A DNA stretch of 64,000 nt from Achatina immaculata (Eukaryota > Mollusca > Gastropoda > Stylommatophora > Achatinidae): assembly GCA_009760885.1 (NCBI GenBank), contig CM019718.1:30880530-30944529 (forward strand), read 5' to 3'. A model generated the notes under the pieces. It had not been told where the DNA came from. It did not search any database and saw only the letters and a list, made by a program, of their open reading frames with translations. Every line of letters begins with the position of its first letter. Position 1 is the first letter of the stretch. This document shows positions 23,701 to 30,682 of this stretch, one piece after another. A program made the translations under genes and the position numbers.

Positions 23701-26700
23701 ACAAAGAAAGCTAATTATGCTCTGTTGCAACTTTCAAAGTATTTAACTAAATGGCAAATATGTAACAAAGATAATATATGTATATTTTGTGAATCTGTTA
23801 AGACAGTAACAGGATGGAGTACCAGTAATTCTGGTTTGGTAAGAGCTCTCTCTCTCTCTCTTTTTTTTTTTTTTTGATGTTTTATGTAAGTTCAGTGCAA
23901 GTTATTTTTTTACCAATAGTTTAGATCATTTCTATGGGGTTGGGGTAGAAAGGTCAGCATTCTAACTTACTTAAAAATTTGAATTAAAAACATCAGCAGT
24001 AGGAAACTACTGCAAACTAACAGTCATGCCACACCAAGAATATTTTAACCAAACTACTGCAAACTAACAGTCATGCCACACCAAGAATATTTTAAGTGTG
24101 GTTCTAATGAATTATCAAGGGCAGGCTGTTTGTATCAGCGTCTTGTTTCAGTCTGTTGTATCCCAGAATTAAAGTCAGCGTCTTGTTTCAGTCTGTTGTA
24201 TCCCAGAATTAAAGTCAGAGTCTTGTTTCAGTCTGTTGTATCCCAGAATTAAAGTCAGCGTCTTGTCTCAGTCTGTTGTATCCCAGAATTAAAGTCAGCA
24301 TCTTGTCTCAATCTGTTGTATCCCAGAATTAAAGTCAGCGTCTTGTCTCAGTCTGTTGTATCCCAGAATTAAAGTCAGCGTCTTGTTTCAGTCTGTTGTA
24401 TCCCAGAATTAAAGTCAGCGTCTTGTCTCAGTCTGTTGTACCCCAGAAATAAAGTCAGCGTCTTGTCTCAGTCTGTTGTATCCCAGAATTAAAATCAGCG
24501 TCTTGTCTCAGTCTGTTGTATCCCAGAATTAAAGTCAGCGTCTTGTCTCAGTCTGTTGTATCCCAGAATTAAAGTCAGCGTCTTGTCTCAGTCTGTTGTA
24601 TCCCAGAATTAAAGTCATCATCTTGTTTCAGTCTGTTGTATCCCAGAATTAAAGTCAGCATCTTGTCTCAGTCTGTTGTATCCCAGAATTAAATTCAGCG
24701 TCTTGTCTCAGTCTGTTGTATCCCAGAATTAAAGTCAGCGTCTTGTTTCAGTCTGTTGTATCCCAGAATTAAAGTCAGCGTCTTGTCTCAGTCTGTTGTA
24801 TCCCAGAATTAAAGTCAGCGTCTTGTCTCAGCCTGTTGTATCCCAGAATTAAAGTCATCATCTTGTCTCAGCCTGTTGTATCCCAGAATTAAAGTCAGCG
24901 TCTTGTCTCAGTCTGTTGTATCCCAGAATTAAAGTCAGTATCTTGTCTCAGTCTGTTGTATCCCAGAATTAAAGTCAGCTTCTTGTCTCAGTCTGTTGTA
25001 TCCCAGAATTAAAGTCAGCGTCTTGTCTCAGTCTGTTGTATCCCAGAATTAAAGTCAGTATCTTGTCTCAGTCTGTTGTATCCCAGAATTAAAGTCATCA
25101 TCTTGTCTCAGTCTGTTGTATACCAGAATTAAAGTCAGCGTCTTGTCTCAGTCTGTTGTATCCCAGAATTAAAGTCAGCGTCTTGTCTCAGTCTGTTGTA
25201 TCCCAGAATTAAAGTCATCATCTTGTTTCAGTCTGTTGTATCCCAGAATTAAAGTCAGCGTCTTGTCTCAGTCTGTTGTATCCCAGAATTAAATTCAGCG
25301 TCTTGTCTCAGTCTGTTGTATCCCAGAATTAAATTCAGCGTCTTGTCTCAGTCTGTTGTATCCCAGAATTAAAGTCAGCGTCTTGTCTCAGTCTGTTGTA
25401 TCCCAGAATTAAAGTCAGCGTCTTGTCTCAATCCATCGTACTCATGCTGTCCTACTAGGATGATTTAATCTCTCGAGACATGTTGTATGATTTTATAATT
25501 GCACATTACTACTGTATCACCATGCATTTTTTAATGCACTGGACTTTAATGTTATTGGTGATAATAGTGGTTTCCAAATAAGGATATAAATTTTGCTGTT
25601 TGAAGTACTTTTATGTGATGTCACACAAATTTCTCCTAAAACATAATTCAAACCATAACAACTATAATCTCACATCACCCATAAAGCCAAACTGGCAATT
25701 TTGTTTTCATTAGCATTGATTTATTTCAGTTTAAAAATAAACTGTAACTCATGCAAAAACTGGCAAGAGAAAAAAAGTGATTTAACAGTTAAATTTTACC
25801 ATCTTTAGAGAAAACCACCAGGACCAAAAAGAAAATATAGCACAAGTAATACTCACTAATCTTATGTGACATTTGTGAACCTTGTTTGTTACACCCTGTT
25901 CCAGGCTTATACTTGAGCAGTAAAGCAGTCTGCCAACTTCTTCACTGTATGATACTAACAGATGTTGAGTTGTTTGCCCACCTACAAGCAAAAGCAGGCT
26001 TAATGTAAACTGAGATTATTTTATTTTTTTTAACTGAACAAGTTCAGTATTAAGAATTCCAGGGTATATAGCAATAAATTTTTTTTTTCCATAATGTGTT
26101 GTGAATGGTGTGAATAAATTAAGGATAAGTTACTCGGAATACCATTAGCATAAAATTTGTCTGGTTATTGTAGTAAAGCATGTTCCCACCATATTTTATG
26201 TTAATGATAAATTGCTTATGATGGCTTTATAAGCATTTGTATGAAGTCCTACATTTCATGCACATGCCAAATTATGAATTTTTTAAAAGCGTTTGTGAAC
26301 ACAGCGCTTTGGTCAGGTAGAAAAGCCTATTATGTCAGTGAGAGAACATAATCGAGCAACTCAGTTCTTTGGTCAGGTAGAAGAGCCTGCTATGTCAGTG
26401 AGAGAACATAATCGAGCAACTCAGTTCTTTGGTCAGGTAGAAAAGCCTGCTATGTCAGTGAGAGAACATAATCAAGCAACTCAGTTCTTTGGTCAGGTAG
26501 AAAAGCCTGCTATGTCAGTGAGAGAACATAATCAAGGAACACAGTGCTTTGGTCAGGTAGAAAAGCCTGCTATGTCAGTGAGAGAACATAATCAAGCAAC
26601 ACAGTGCTTTGGTCAGGTAGAAAAGCCTATTATGTCAGTGAGAGAACATAATCGAGCAACTCAGTTCTTTGGTCAGGTAGAAGAGCCTGCTATGTCAGTG

Positions 26701-29700
26701 AGAGAACATAATCGAGCAACTCAGTTCTTTGGTCAGGTAGAAAAGCCTGCTATGTCAGTGAGAGAACATAATCAAGCAACTCAGTTCTTTGGTCAGGTAG
26801 AAAAGCCTGCTATGTCAGTGAGAGAACATAATCAAGGAACACAGTGCTTTGGTCAGGTAGAAAAGCCTGCTATGTCAGTGAGAGAACATAATCAAGCAAC
26901 ACAGTGCTTTGGTCAGGTAGAAAAGCCTGCTATGTCAGTGAGAGAACATAATCAAGCAACACAGTGCTTTGGTCAGGTAGAAAAGCCTGCTATGTCAGTG
27001 AGAGAACATAAGCAACAGGAAAAACTGGAAGCTGCTGAAACAGTAGATCATGACCTGGGGAAGTGACATACGAATGTTACAGTGCCAATTCTGTAATTGT
27101 AAAAAAAAACTGCTGCTGGTAGATGGTGTTACAAAAGTCACTTGGTAGTGTGTAAATATTCATGCAGCCAGTGACTGTGGACGTAGGTGACGACCAGGTG
27201 TAGTGTGTAAAGGTCAACAGATGGTTTTTGTAAAGGCAAGTTATCCTTCTTGGTCAACATTACGTTAAATATGCTCGGCCTAGCTGAAGCTGGCCGTTGT
27301 AAAGTATGGCAGGCGATAAGATCACCTCTGATAAGAACAGATTAGCGGCATCTGAAGTGAATTGGTTATCGAGAGTGGAATTTTTTTTAAAGTTGGACTC
27401 TGCACAGGGGAAATTAATTTCACATACTCCTTACCTAGTCTCTCATCGCCTAGATTTATTGCTTTGGTCATTTGAAGACCATGGTTGAGATGTTTTTTAC
27501 GTTCATTGTATTAGCAACTTTGCCCAGTGCAAGTAGCGGAATTCACTTATTCACTTAATTCAGTTCAGTGTCTTATTCTGTTTAAATGACATGGTTTCAG
27601 GAGCGTGTTTTTGTTTTTGAGCATGTTTTTAGAAAAGGCAGTATGAATACCAACAGAGTAAGGGAGCTTTTTTGCTGTGGAATTTCCTGAGACGGCAGTG
27701 CCCAGTATTAATGCAATGCATAGTCTTATTGAGAAATTTCAGAGGACAAGATCAGTACTAGATGCACAACATAGTGGAAGACCATCAAAAGTTGAAAAAA
27801 AAAACTATTGGATATTTCAACCTTTGAGTTGCAGTCCATCAAAATCACTACAAAAACTGGCACAAGAGCAAAATATCAGCATTAGAGCTGCACATACTGC
27901 AGTCCGAAAAAGTTTGAAATTATCCCCATACAAAAATACAGTGGTGCAACTGTTGGTTCATGAGAAACGACTCCGTTGTTTTGAATGGTTTCAACACTTC
28001 ATTTGCATGAAAGGTGTCGATATTCTTGACTTTACTTTTTTCACCGGTGAAGCCTGAACTTTCTAATTCTTTTCAATATTAAGATATTAATATACAGTTG
28101 TAATTTTTAAAGACCTATGACATAATTTTTTATTTTAATCATTTTTTTTTTTAATTTTAAAATTCTCACTGCTCATTCATTCATAAATTTGCATGTCCCT
28201 TGCGGAGCTTTGGCTCCCTAATATCACTCCTGTAGGCCTCTCAGTTGTGAGCAAGATGGCCTGCTGCTGATGCACCCATTTGCAGATCATCAATGATGTC
28301 TTGCAGCCATCTTCGCCTTGGTCTTCCTCTCTTTCTTTTTCCCATTATGTACCCTTCCAAGACGGTCTTCTCTAGATTATCATGATGTTTAATGTGTCCA
28401 AAATATTTAAGTTTTCTCTCTTTAATCCTCTTTACTAGCCAGCCTTCTTCAATATAAATGTATATTTGTTCTATTTTTGTGTCCATGATATTTGAAGAAC
28501 TCTTCTGTAGCATTTACATTCAAAGGCATGTATGTGTTTCTCAGCCATTTTGTTAAGTGTCTCTTAGTCACTGCTACTTGTTGCAATAAACTCGTATAAT
28601 GTACAATGGCTTTCTGTACTTTGATTTTAAACGCTAACAATGATGCATTTGGAACGGCCTATTCGTTACCTATGTCCACAGTCATTGCTTGGCTGAAGCG
28701 AAGCTTTACACACTACCAAGTGACTTTTGTAACACCCTATACCTAAGCCATTTCTGTCAAAAGCTGTATTTAAAAAAAAAATTGTAAAAACGATTAATTG
28801 TACAATCTTTCTTTACTTCTGGGAAAAGTGTTGTGTGGTTTGATGATGTGAGAAATGATAAAGAAAGTGAAGAGAAAGGATGGGGCGGCAGTGGTGTGAA
28901 CATAGTATGCCTGTTTTATACACACTAGAAAAATAAGGCTTGTTTTGCGTGATGTAAAAATATACATTTGTTTTACATACAAAAGAAATACAATACAAGG
29001 CTGCTTTACAAACTGTGTAAAAGGCTGTTGTTTTACATTAAGTAGAAGTGTATTAGAAGGCTGTGTAACATACAGAGTATGTAAGAATCTTACTCTTATA
29101 TCCTAGGTCATCATCATTCCACTCCAGACATGTCCATAAGTGCTCAGATCCTCACACTCACCCCCACCCCCCTCCCAAAAAAAAATCCATATAAATTAAT
29201 ATACCAGATTCTTAAGTAATATATTAAATACACAAACTAATGTTCACAGCAGACAGTGGCATGATAGGTTTCTTGAACACTGTATCAGACATGGTGTTGT
29301 ATGGGCTGCAGTAACTTTCATGAACTCATGTATCAAATCCATGATGGTGGTTTCACTTATAGGCAGATGTATCAGAACATTGTTGGAAGGTTCTGGTTTG
29401 CCACCACCTTCAGTCTCACAGGAAATGGTTATGAAGAAAGACACCATATGAAAAGGCAACTTGATAATTTTGTCAGTATGTAATAAACACATTAAACCAT
29501 TTTGTAGCACTAGATTAGTAAAGTTCACTTGTGTAAGAAGTGGAGACTGATTTCCTAGCACATTTACTTTCTCTTTTCTGCCATTTTTTGATTTACCAAA
29601 TGAAGAAATCATCTTCTTAACTTTTGTGCTAGTGTTCTATGTGTGGGTTTACTAAGTGGAGTGTTGTATGGTCTGTTTTTCTTTTTCTGTTTCAGTTCTC

Positions 29701-30682
29701 AGAACAAGCAGCTGATGACAAGGAGAATAGAGAGTTAATGCCTGGAGAAAATTGTAAAGATGACATGAGGAACAGTCCATTATTTGACTGCAGGGTGGTA
29801 CTGAGGAGAGTAGATGCTGATATAAGATTCAAGATTAGAGGAAACTATAGTCTACACTTGCCATTTCATGTTTTTAAGTTGAATGACAATTGCCCAGTTG
29901 AGCCACAAAGCGATGAAAATGAACAAACAGAAGACGTTCATTGCTATAATAATTTAAGAAGCAGCGATTTAGGAGGCATTGCTGGTAATCTAGCATCACT
30001 TGAGGTAACTGAAAGAATCCAGGACTCAACCATACATAAAGTTTGTATCGGTGACTCTCCAGCGGATATAATTTCTGAGAGTGATGACGTCCTGGGAACG
30101 AAAAGTAAGAGCCAGAGTTTTGAAACATTGATGGCATTAGATGCAGAAGGCTGTGGAGAACCTCAGAAACATGGAACCAGAAACTGGGAGTCAGTTGAAG
30201 ATGTGAAATCGGAGAAACTGATTGATAGTTACACAATCGAGGGACAAAAAGTTGATACTGAAATTCATTATGAACAGATTTCTCAGACTTCATCTACAAG
30301 ACCAATAGCTGCTCATAAAGTGACCCACGAACAGAGTTTTTCCATATCTAGGTCAGAGCTGTTAGTGAAAGCAAACATTTTTCATGAAAATTTGATTGCA
30401 GATATTGAAAAGTTAACAGATACAAAAGCTTTGTGTGAACAAATTCTTCCACTACCAAATACAGAGAAGATATTATTGGCAGAAAAACCCCAGGAACAGA
30501 TTGTTGAGCCATCAAGTATAGGACAAATAAATGCTGAGATTAACGATGAACAAATGATTCATTTGTTTGATAAACTGAATTATTTAGATCAGGAAAATCT
30601 ACAATCTGTTAGCCTTAAATCTGCACGCTCAGGTTCCCAGACAATGAATGAATGTAGAGAGGTTGACGCAGTCATCAGTTAA
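2637..30682 (+). CDS. PHF7-like: PHF7/G2E3-like PHD-finger protein with AT-hooks (10 coding exons; 5' end not found)
   Basis: Nuclear chromatin-reader/ubiquitin-ligase-type protein by family; PHF7 and G2E3 share an extended PHD, a RING-like PHD and a third PHD. Exons: 2637-2730, 3842-3933, 5909-6016, 10884-11008, 13558-13735, 14905-15011, 17653-17769, 18658-18779, 20742-21172, 29696-30682. All junctions are AG/GT and in phase (total 2361 nt). Order in the product: basic N-terminus (residues 1-31), extended PHD from VCQFC to YCGSH (about 32-143), RING/PHD-like segment from LCSIC to KCPLC (about 160-215), third PHD from CDVPECLC to CCDC (about 250-310), two AT-hooks (GRPPK, GRPRG) in 315-458, then an acidic, low-homology tail. 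No HECT domain is seen, which favours PHF7 over G2E3. The start codon must lie in an upstream exon ending in phase 0. A short isoform could stop at 21286. Confidence 0.85.
2792..2980. repeat. Minisatellite, 44-bp unit, 4 copies
   Basis: Units begin ACATTTGTGGGTTACATGG and end CATGGAGAATA; one ACATTA spacer interrupts copies 2 and 3. In the first long PHF7-like intron. Confidence 0.85.
3382..3619 (+). mobile_element. tRNA-derived SINE, copy 2
   Basis: Better preserved head than copy 1: CTAAATCGCTAAAGATGCAG, then ATCACGGGTTCAATCCCGGG (B-box GGTTCAATCCC with a paired T-arm-like CCCGGG). Body ends AGTAGAGAGTTTCCTGCAT, as in copy 1. Lies just before PHF7-like exon b. Confidence 0.75.
3842..3933 (+). 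CDS. PHF7-like: PHF7-like exon b: first half of extended PHD
   Basis: Acceptor TTTATTTCAG, donor ATG|GTAAGT. Encodes VCQFCLSEED through TVHYFCM, with the C-x2-C pair and the H-x-x-C of the pre-PHD zinc knuckle. Phase 1 in, phase 0 out. Confidence 0.9.
4109..4240. repeat. Minisatellite, 42-bp unit, 3 copies
   Basis: Unit TTCCATGTTTATCACACATC... ending AATCATGTGC; degenerate CACATCC-rich copies precede it from about 4045. Confidence 0.85.
4565..4675 (-). mobile_element. tRNA-like SINE remnant
   Basis: The minus strand reads TAGTCTAACGCAGGGGTTAG (A-box-like) and GCAAGTTTGAATCCTGCCAC (B-box-like). Too diverged to be a functional tRNA gene. Confidence 0.5.
5909..6016 (+). CDS. PHF7-like: PHF7-like exon c: extended PHD linker
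   Basis: Acceptor CTTTCTCAG, donor CTG|GTGAGT. Encodes LLSSGLCQ then ILGFLVSDIKKELNRGARL, the family's conserved 'SSG...GFL..DI.KE..RA' block. Exactly 36 codons, phase 0 at both ends. Confidence 0.92.
6041..6450 (-). mobile_element. LINE fragment (family G), 3' end with (TAA)n tail
   Basis: Minus strand encodes, with breaks, KTNKEVLKEISEQRKLVKII, SEFLGHVMRRHTLENLL and KISQWTEHLAQ, the post-RT basic region of a LINE. It ends in TGCATAATAATAATAATAAT. It starts 25 bp after PHF7-like exon c. A relative lies at 49441-49600. Confidence 0.7.
6816..6990 (-). repeat. Interspersed repeat 3' end with ATTC-rich tail, copy 1
   Basis: Minus strand reads GATGAAGGGCAGAATGT, GGGCCTGTGTGCCCAATTCT, TTCAAAAATAAAGATTATTC and then ATTCATTC repeats. 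The same block occurs at 56050-56165 on the plus strand. Class undetermined; probably a LINE or SINE 3' end. Confidence 0.6.
7352..8260 (-). mobile_element. LINE reverse transcriptase fragment (family F), decayed
   Basis: Minus strand encodes CVLSPYLCNLYIEKVSKETG, then INGIAISNLRYAEDTVQMAE (the YADD-type active site appears as YAED), VKSFRYLGV, and further on KIKAPEMWIYRIGC. Frames shift several times. 3' end carries an ATG-rich tail near 7352. Confidence 0.75.
8316..9617. repeat. Satellite, 62-bp unit, 21 copies
   Basis: The array spans exactly 1302 bp = 21 x 62. Unit: AGACAATGGAAAGCTAAGAC TAAGACTGGTGTCCATATAA then CAGAGTGGRCCCACATAAAACT. Units differ at a few diagnostic positions (GTGGACCC, GTAGGCCC, CTTGGACCC); the last units are nearly identical. 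Confidence 0.97.
9618..10883. other. Intron without recognised features
   Basis: AT-rich intron before PHF7-like exon d, with a short (CA)n at 9800, a G-rich run at 9990 and several TCTAGAT repeats at 10060-10150. No gene or complete mobile element seen. Confidence 0.6.
10884..11008 (+). CDS. PHF7-like: PHF7-like exon d: core of extended PHD
   Basis: Acceptor GTGTTACAG, donor CAG|GTAGG. Encodes KCCFCHGKGATIGCC through RRVFHLSCGRENG, with the C-x2-C, C-x4-C and H-x3-C zinc ligands. Phase 0 in, phase 2 out. Confidence 0.92.
11009..11922. other. Intron without recognised features
   Basis: AT-rich. A weak trace of a LINE-like frame on the minus strand around 11560-11660 could not be supported. 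Confidence 0.5.
11923..12076. repeat. Minisatellite, 51-bp unit, 3 copies (left part)
   Basis: Unit TATGTCATAGAARTCTTAGW... ending AAGAATTTTAAT. A fourth copy sits at 12940-12990, on the other side of a LINE insertion. Confidence 0.9.
12077..12930 (-). mobile_element. LINE reverse transcriptase fragment (family E) inserted in a 51-bp minisatellite
   Basis: Encodes on the minus strand LCFIDYCKAFNKVR, NHNNLRYADDTVLIAKSEKE (YADD active site), SLNKKKTEVMVISKKR and QVDRFKYLGTIITADGK, with a frameshift between the first two blocks and decay after. Bounded by AATTTTAATT on both sides (12067-12076, 12931-12940), which can be a 10-bp target duplication or the natural next repeat unit. Confidence 0.85.
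12931..12990. repeat. 51-bp minisatellite, right part
   Basis: Continues the array interrupted by the LINE: TATGTCATAGAAATCTTAGT ... CAAGAATTTTAAG. Confidence 0.85.
12991..13557. other. Intron without recognised features
   Basis: AT-rich, with T runs near 13080 and 13400. Nothing else seen. Confidence 0.6.
13558..13735 (+). CDS. PHF7-like: PHF7-like exon e: end of extended PHD and start of RING-like PHD
   Basis: Acceptor TCATCAG, donor CAG|GTAGGC. Starts with SYCGSHR, which supplies the last C-x2-H pair of the extended PHD, then LCSICLCDV and PCCQKSWFHRVCIQ begin the second zinc module. Phase 2 in, phase 0 out. Confidence 0.9.
13988..14165. repeat. Minisatellite, ~60-bp unit, 3 copies
   Basis: Unit ATAGATCTTATTTGTAAAGT CCAGTTCTAGAGAGCAGCTG TAGCTTGTTCTTGATTRTG. 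Lies in the intron after PHF7-like exon e. Confidence 0.9.
14574..14660 (+). mobile_element. tRNA-derived SINE remnant (second family)
   Basis: AGTGGTTAGTACACCAATCT, CTCATGGCTGGAATCACCCC and GTAGAAGTGGGTAACTGGC align block for block with the SINE at 63688-63795. Confidence 0.5.
14905..15011 (+). CDS. PHF7-like: PHF7-like exon f: RING-like PHD end
   Basis: Acceptor ACCATCAG, donor CCA|GTAAGT. Encodes QYALSAGMHYFKCPLCNS and FKFGIYIPDQ, the closing C-x2-C and the conserved 'GI.IPD' motif. Phase 0 in, phase 2 out. A LINE insertion begins about 240 bp downstream in the intron. Confidence 0.9.
15250..16983 (+). mobile_element. LINE reverse transcriptase (family D), pseudogenised by in-frame stops
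   Basis: A single frame from about 15370 to 16981 carries most of a reverse transcriptase: RWREHFNSLLNR, KKLKLDRAPGEDEVTAEMLK, PKKSDLRDCGNWRGITLL, KEQAGFMKGRSCIDHIF, LFIDFEKACDSVNRDALW, TGVKQGCVLSP, LEDLDFADDICLL (FADD), KFVYLGSRV, then RRWRWLGHVLRM. It is broken by TAA near 15364, TAG at 16023 and TAG at 16503, without frameshifts. The endonuclease end is missing. It lies in a PHF7-like intron. Confidence 0.9.
16984..17652. other. Intron without recognised features
   Basis: Apart from the CA tract and the long T-run acceptor of exon g, nothing recognisable. Confidence 0.6.
17191..17211. repeat. (CA)n microsatellite
   Basis: Short CACACACA tract inside the intron before PHF7-like exon g. 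Confidence 0.7.
17653..17769 (+). CDS. PHF7-like: PHF7-like exon g: linker into third PHD
   Basis: Acceptor is a long poly-T run ending CATAG; donor TGG|GTAAG. Encodes DASWEREPNAFLELLERH and CDVPECLCPEGR, a conserved family block with a C-x4-C-x-C cluster. Phases 2 in, 2 out. Confidence 0.92.
18658..18779 (+). CDS. PHF7-like: PHF7-like exon h: third PHD
   Basis: Acceptor TTTGAACAG after a poly-T tract, donor AAAG|GTATAT. Encodes LLLCGWCGAFGSHRVCKG and HLVCCDCAEII: C-x2-C, H-x2-C, C-x2-C zinc ligands. Phase 2 in, phase 1 out. Confidence 0.92.
19052..20358 (-). mobile_element. Long structured non-autonomous retroelement, copy 1, with 12-bp target-site duplication
   Basis: Bounded by GAAAAGGTCAAC at 19040-19051 and 20359-20370. 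Read on the minus strand it starts CCGCTGTTGGCGAGATCTTC and ends with GAACGAAGAAGAAGAAG. The body is two tandem modules: three ~88-bp units (from 19292, 19380, 19469), each with TCTCACC ... GGTGAGA able to pair across a ~40-nt loop, and four ~107-bp-type units each with a tight stem such as ACCTCT-agagc-AGAGGT. A ~185-bp 5' block containing CTGGCGAGA is also duplicated. No credible protein frame. Target duplication plus a simple-repeat tail indicate LINE-type reverse transcription. Confidence 0.8.
19292..19557. repeat. Hairpin module 1 array, copy 1 (3 x ~88 bp)
   Basis: Units open GTTGGACTTTCTCACC and close GGGTGAGAGG; the arms are conserved while loops differ, which is what selection or recent amplification of a stem-loop would give. 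Confidence 0.85.
20742..21172 (+). CDS. PHF7-like: PHF7-like exon i: AT-hook region (possible alternative 3' end at 21286)
   Basis: Acceptor ACTCAAACAG; donor AAA|GTAAGT at 21173, phase 0. Carries two AT-hook cores, RRRGRPPKQ and KAGRPRGSG, in a lysine/arginine-rich, low-complexity region that would bind the minor groove of AT-rich DNA. If the donor is not used, the frame stays open to a TAG at 21286 and adds another basic TNPRRGRRKA-like motif resembling RTNPRRRGRPPK earlier in the exon, so a short isoform is credible. Confidence 0.82.
21287..22014. other. Intron or 3' UTR without recognised features
   Basis: AT-rich. If the short isoform ending at 21286 exists this would hold its 3' UTR; no AATAAA was identified with confidence. 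Confidence 0.4.
22015..22205 (-). mobile_element. LINE RNase H fragment, partial duplicate
   Basis: About 120 bp (GGTAGGCATCCARCTGTATC, TGCATGCAGGTTATCC, ATTCACTTGGTGGACTT) repeat the sequence at 22880-23005, in the same orientation. Either two insertions or a local duplication. Confidence 0.6.
22490..23200 (-). mobile_element. LINE RNase H domain remnant
   Basis: Minus strand reads, with stops, KSTK, SYHRDIGK, CPGHARVHGNDVAHRLARLT (the 'HGN..AD' end of an RNase H fold), KDKRDTAKAVLDRQRE and a C-terminal region. Upstream SNGMVLVSHDMVNSIAE at about 23130 fits the start of the same domain. Decayed, no intact frame beyond ~70 codons. Confidence 0.65.
23998..24094. repeat. 45-bp direct repeat, 2 copies
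   Basis: AAACTACTGCAAACTAACAG ... CAAGAATATTTTAA occurs twice in tandem just before the 40-bp satellite. Confidence 0.85.
24135..25430. repeat. Satellite, 40-bp unit, about 32 copies
   Basis: Unit TCAGCGTCTTGTCTCAGTCT GTTGTATCCCAGAATTAAAG over 1296 bp. Variants: TTTCA for CTCA, TCATCA and TCAGTA for TCAGCG. Lies in the 8.5-kb intron between PHF7-like exons i and j. Confidence 0.97.
25431..26304. other. Intron between two satellites, no recognised features
   Basis: Unique-looking AT-rich DNA between the 40-bp and 60-bp arrays. Confidence 0.5.
26305..27012. repeat. Satellite, 60-bp unit, about 12 copies, with 300-bp higher-order repeat
   Basis: Unit ATGTCAGTGAGAGAACATAA TCRAGCAACWCAGTKCTTTG GTCAGGTAGAARAGCCTRYT. 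Variants recur with a period of five units. The plus strand is open throughout (20-residue repeat MSVREHNxATQxFGQVExPx) to a TGA at 27064, but a unit that is a multiple of three and lacks a stop will always be open. No good acceptor precedes it, so a coding role is doubtful. Confidence 0.9.
27123..28740 (+). mobile_element. mariner/Tc-type DNA transposon relic with ~32-bp TIRs and a nested LINE
   Basis: Inverted termini GGTGTTACAAAAGTCACTTG GTAGTGTGTAAA at 27127-27158 and the reverse complement at 28704-28735. An N-terminal helix-turn-helix region at 27677-28057 reads FQRTRSVLDAQHSGRPSKV, SIRAAHTAVRKSLKL and SPYKNTVVQLL, as in IS630/Tc/mariner transposases; the catalytic domain is absent. A LINE family A tail is inserted at about 28165-28560. 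Outer bases are TA-rich but the exact duplication is ambiguous. Confidence 0.75.
28165..28560 (-). mobile_element. LINE family A, 5'-truncated 3' end, nested in the 27.1-28.7 kb transposon
   Basis: Minus strand encodes [40 protein letters not shown] and SAAGHLAHN, then a TGAATGAATG-type tail. Same family at 37566, 45338, 57108 and 59630. Confidence 0.85.
28741..29695. other. Intron before PHF7-like exon j
   Basis: A 122-codon open stretch on the minus strand (29244-29612) has no recognised motif and overlaps the intron end; treated as chance. CCCCCACCCCCCTCCC at 29162. Confidence 0.5.
29696..30682 (+). CDS. PHF7-like: PHF7-like exon j: long C-terminal tail
   Basis: Strong acceptor (TTTTTCTTTTTCTGTTTCAG) and phase 0, matching exon i. 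Encodes 328 residues and a TAA at 30680. The first ~60 residues include DCRVVLRRVDADIRFKI, which looks conserved-protein-like; the rest is acidic and rich in Glu/Gln/Ser, probably disordered. It is separated from exon i by an 8.5-kb intron holding two satellites and a DNA transposon. That it belongs to this gene is inferred from phase, strand and absence of another start. Confidence 0.7.
   Translation, partial: FSEQAADDKENRELMPGENCKDDMRNSPLFDCRVVLRRVDADIRFKIRGNYSLHLPFHVFKLNDNCPVEPQSDENEQTEDVHCYNNLRSSDLGGIAGNLASLEVTERIQDSTIHKVCIGDSPADIISESDDVLGTKSKSQSFETLMALDAEGCGEPQKHGTRNWESVEDVKSEKLIDSYTIEGQKVDTEIHYEQISQTSSTRPIAAHKVTHEQSFSISRSELLVKANIFHENLIADIEKLTDTKALCEQILPLPNTEKILLAEKPQEQIVEPSSIGQINAEINDEQMIHLFDKLNYLDQENLQSVSLKSARSGSQTMNECREVDAVIS

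Noticed and set aside
24135..25430. CRISPR-like array
   Set aside because: Units are contiguous with no spacers, in a eukaryotic intron.
26332..27066. Repeat-encoded protein of 244 residues as a real exon
   Set aside because: Opens immediately after a stop, no pyrimidine tract before the only AG, and the unit length explains the open frame. Listed as a satellite.
29244..29612. 122-codon minus-strand open frame
   Set aside because: No recognised motif, AT-rich intron, antisense to the gene; likely chance.
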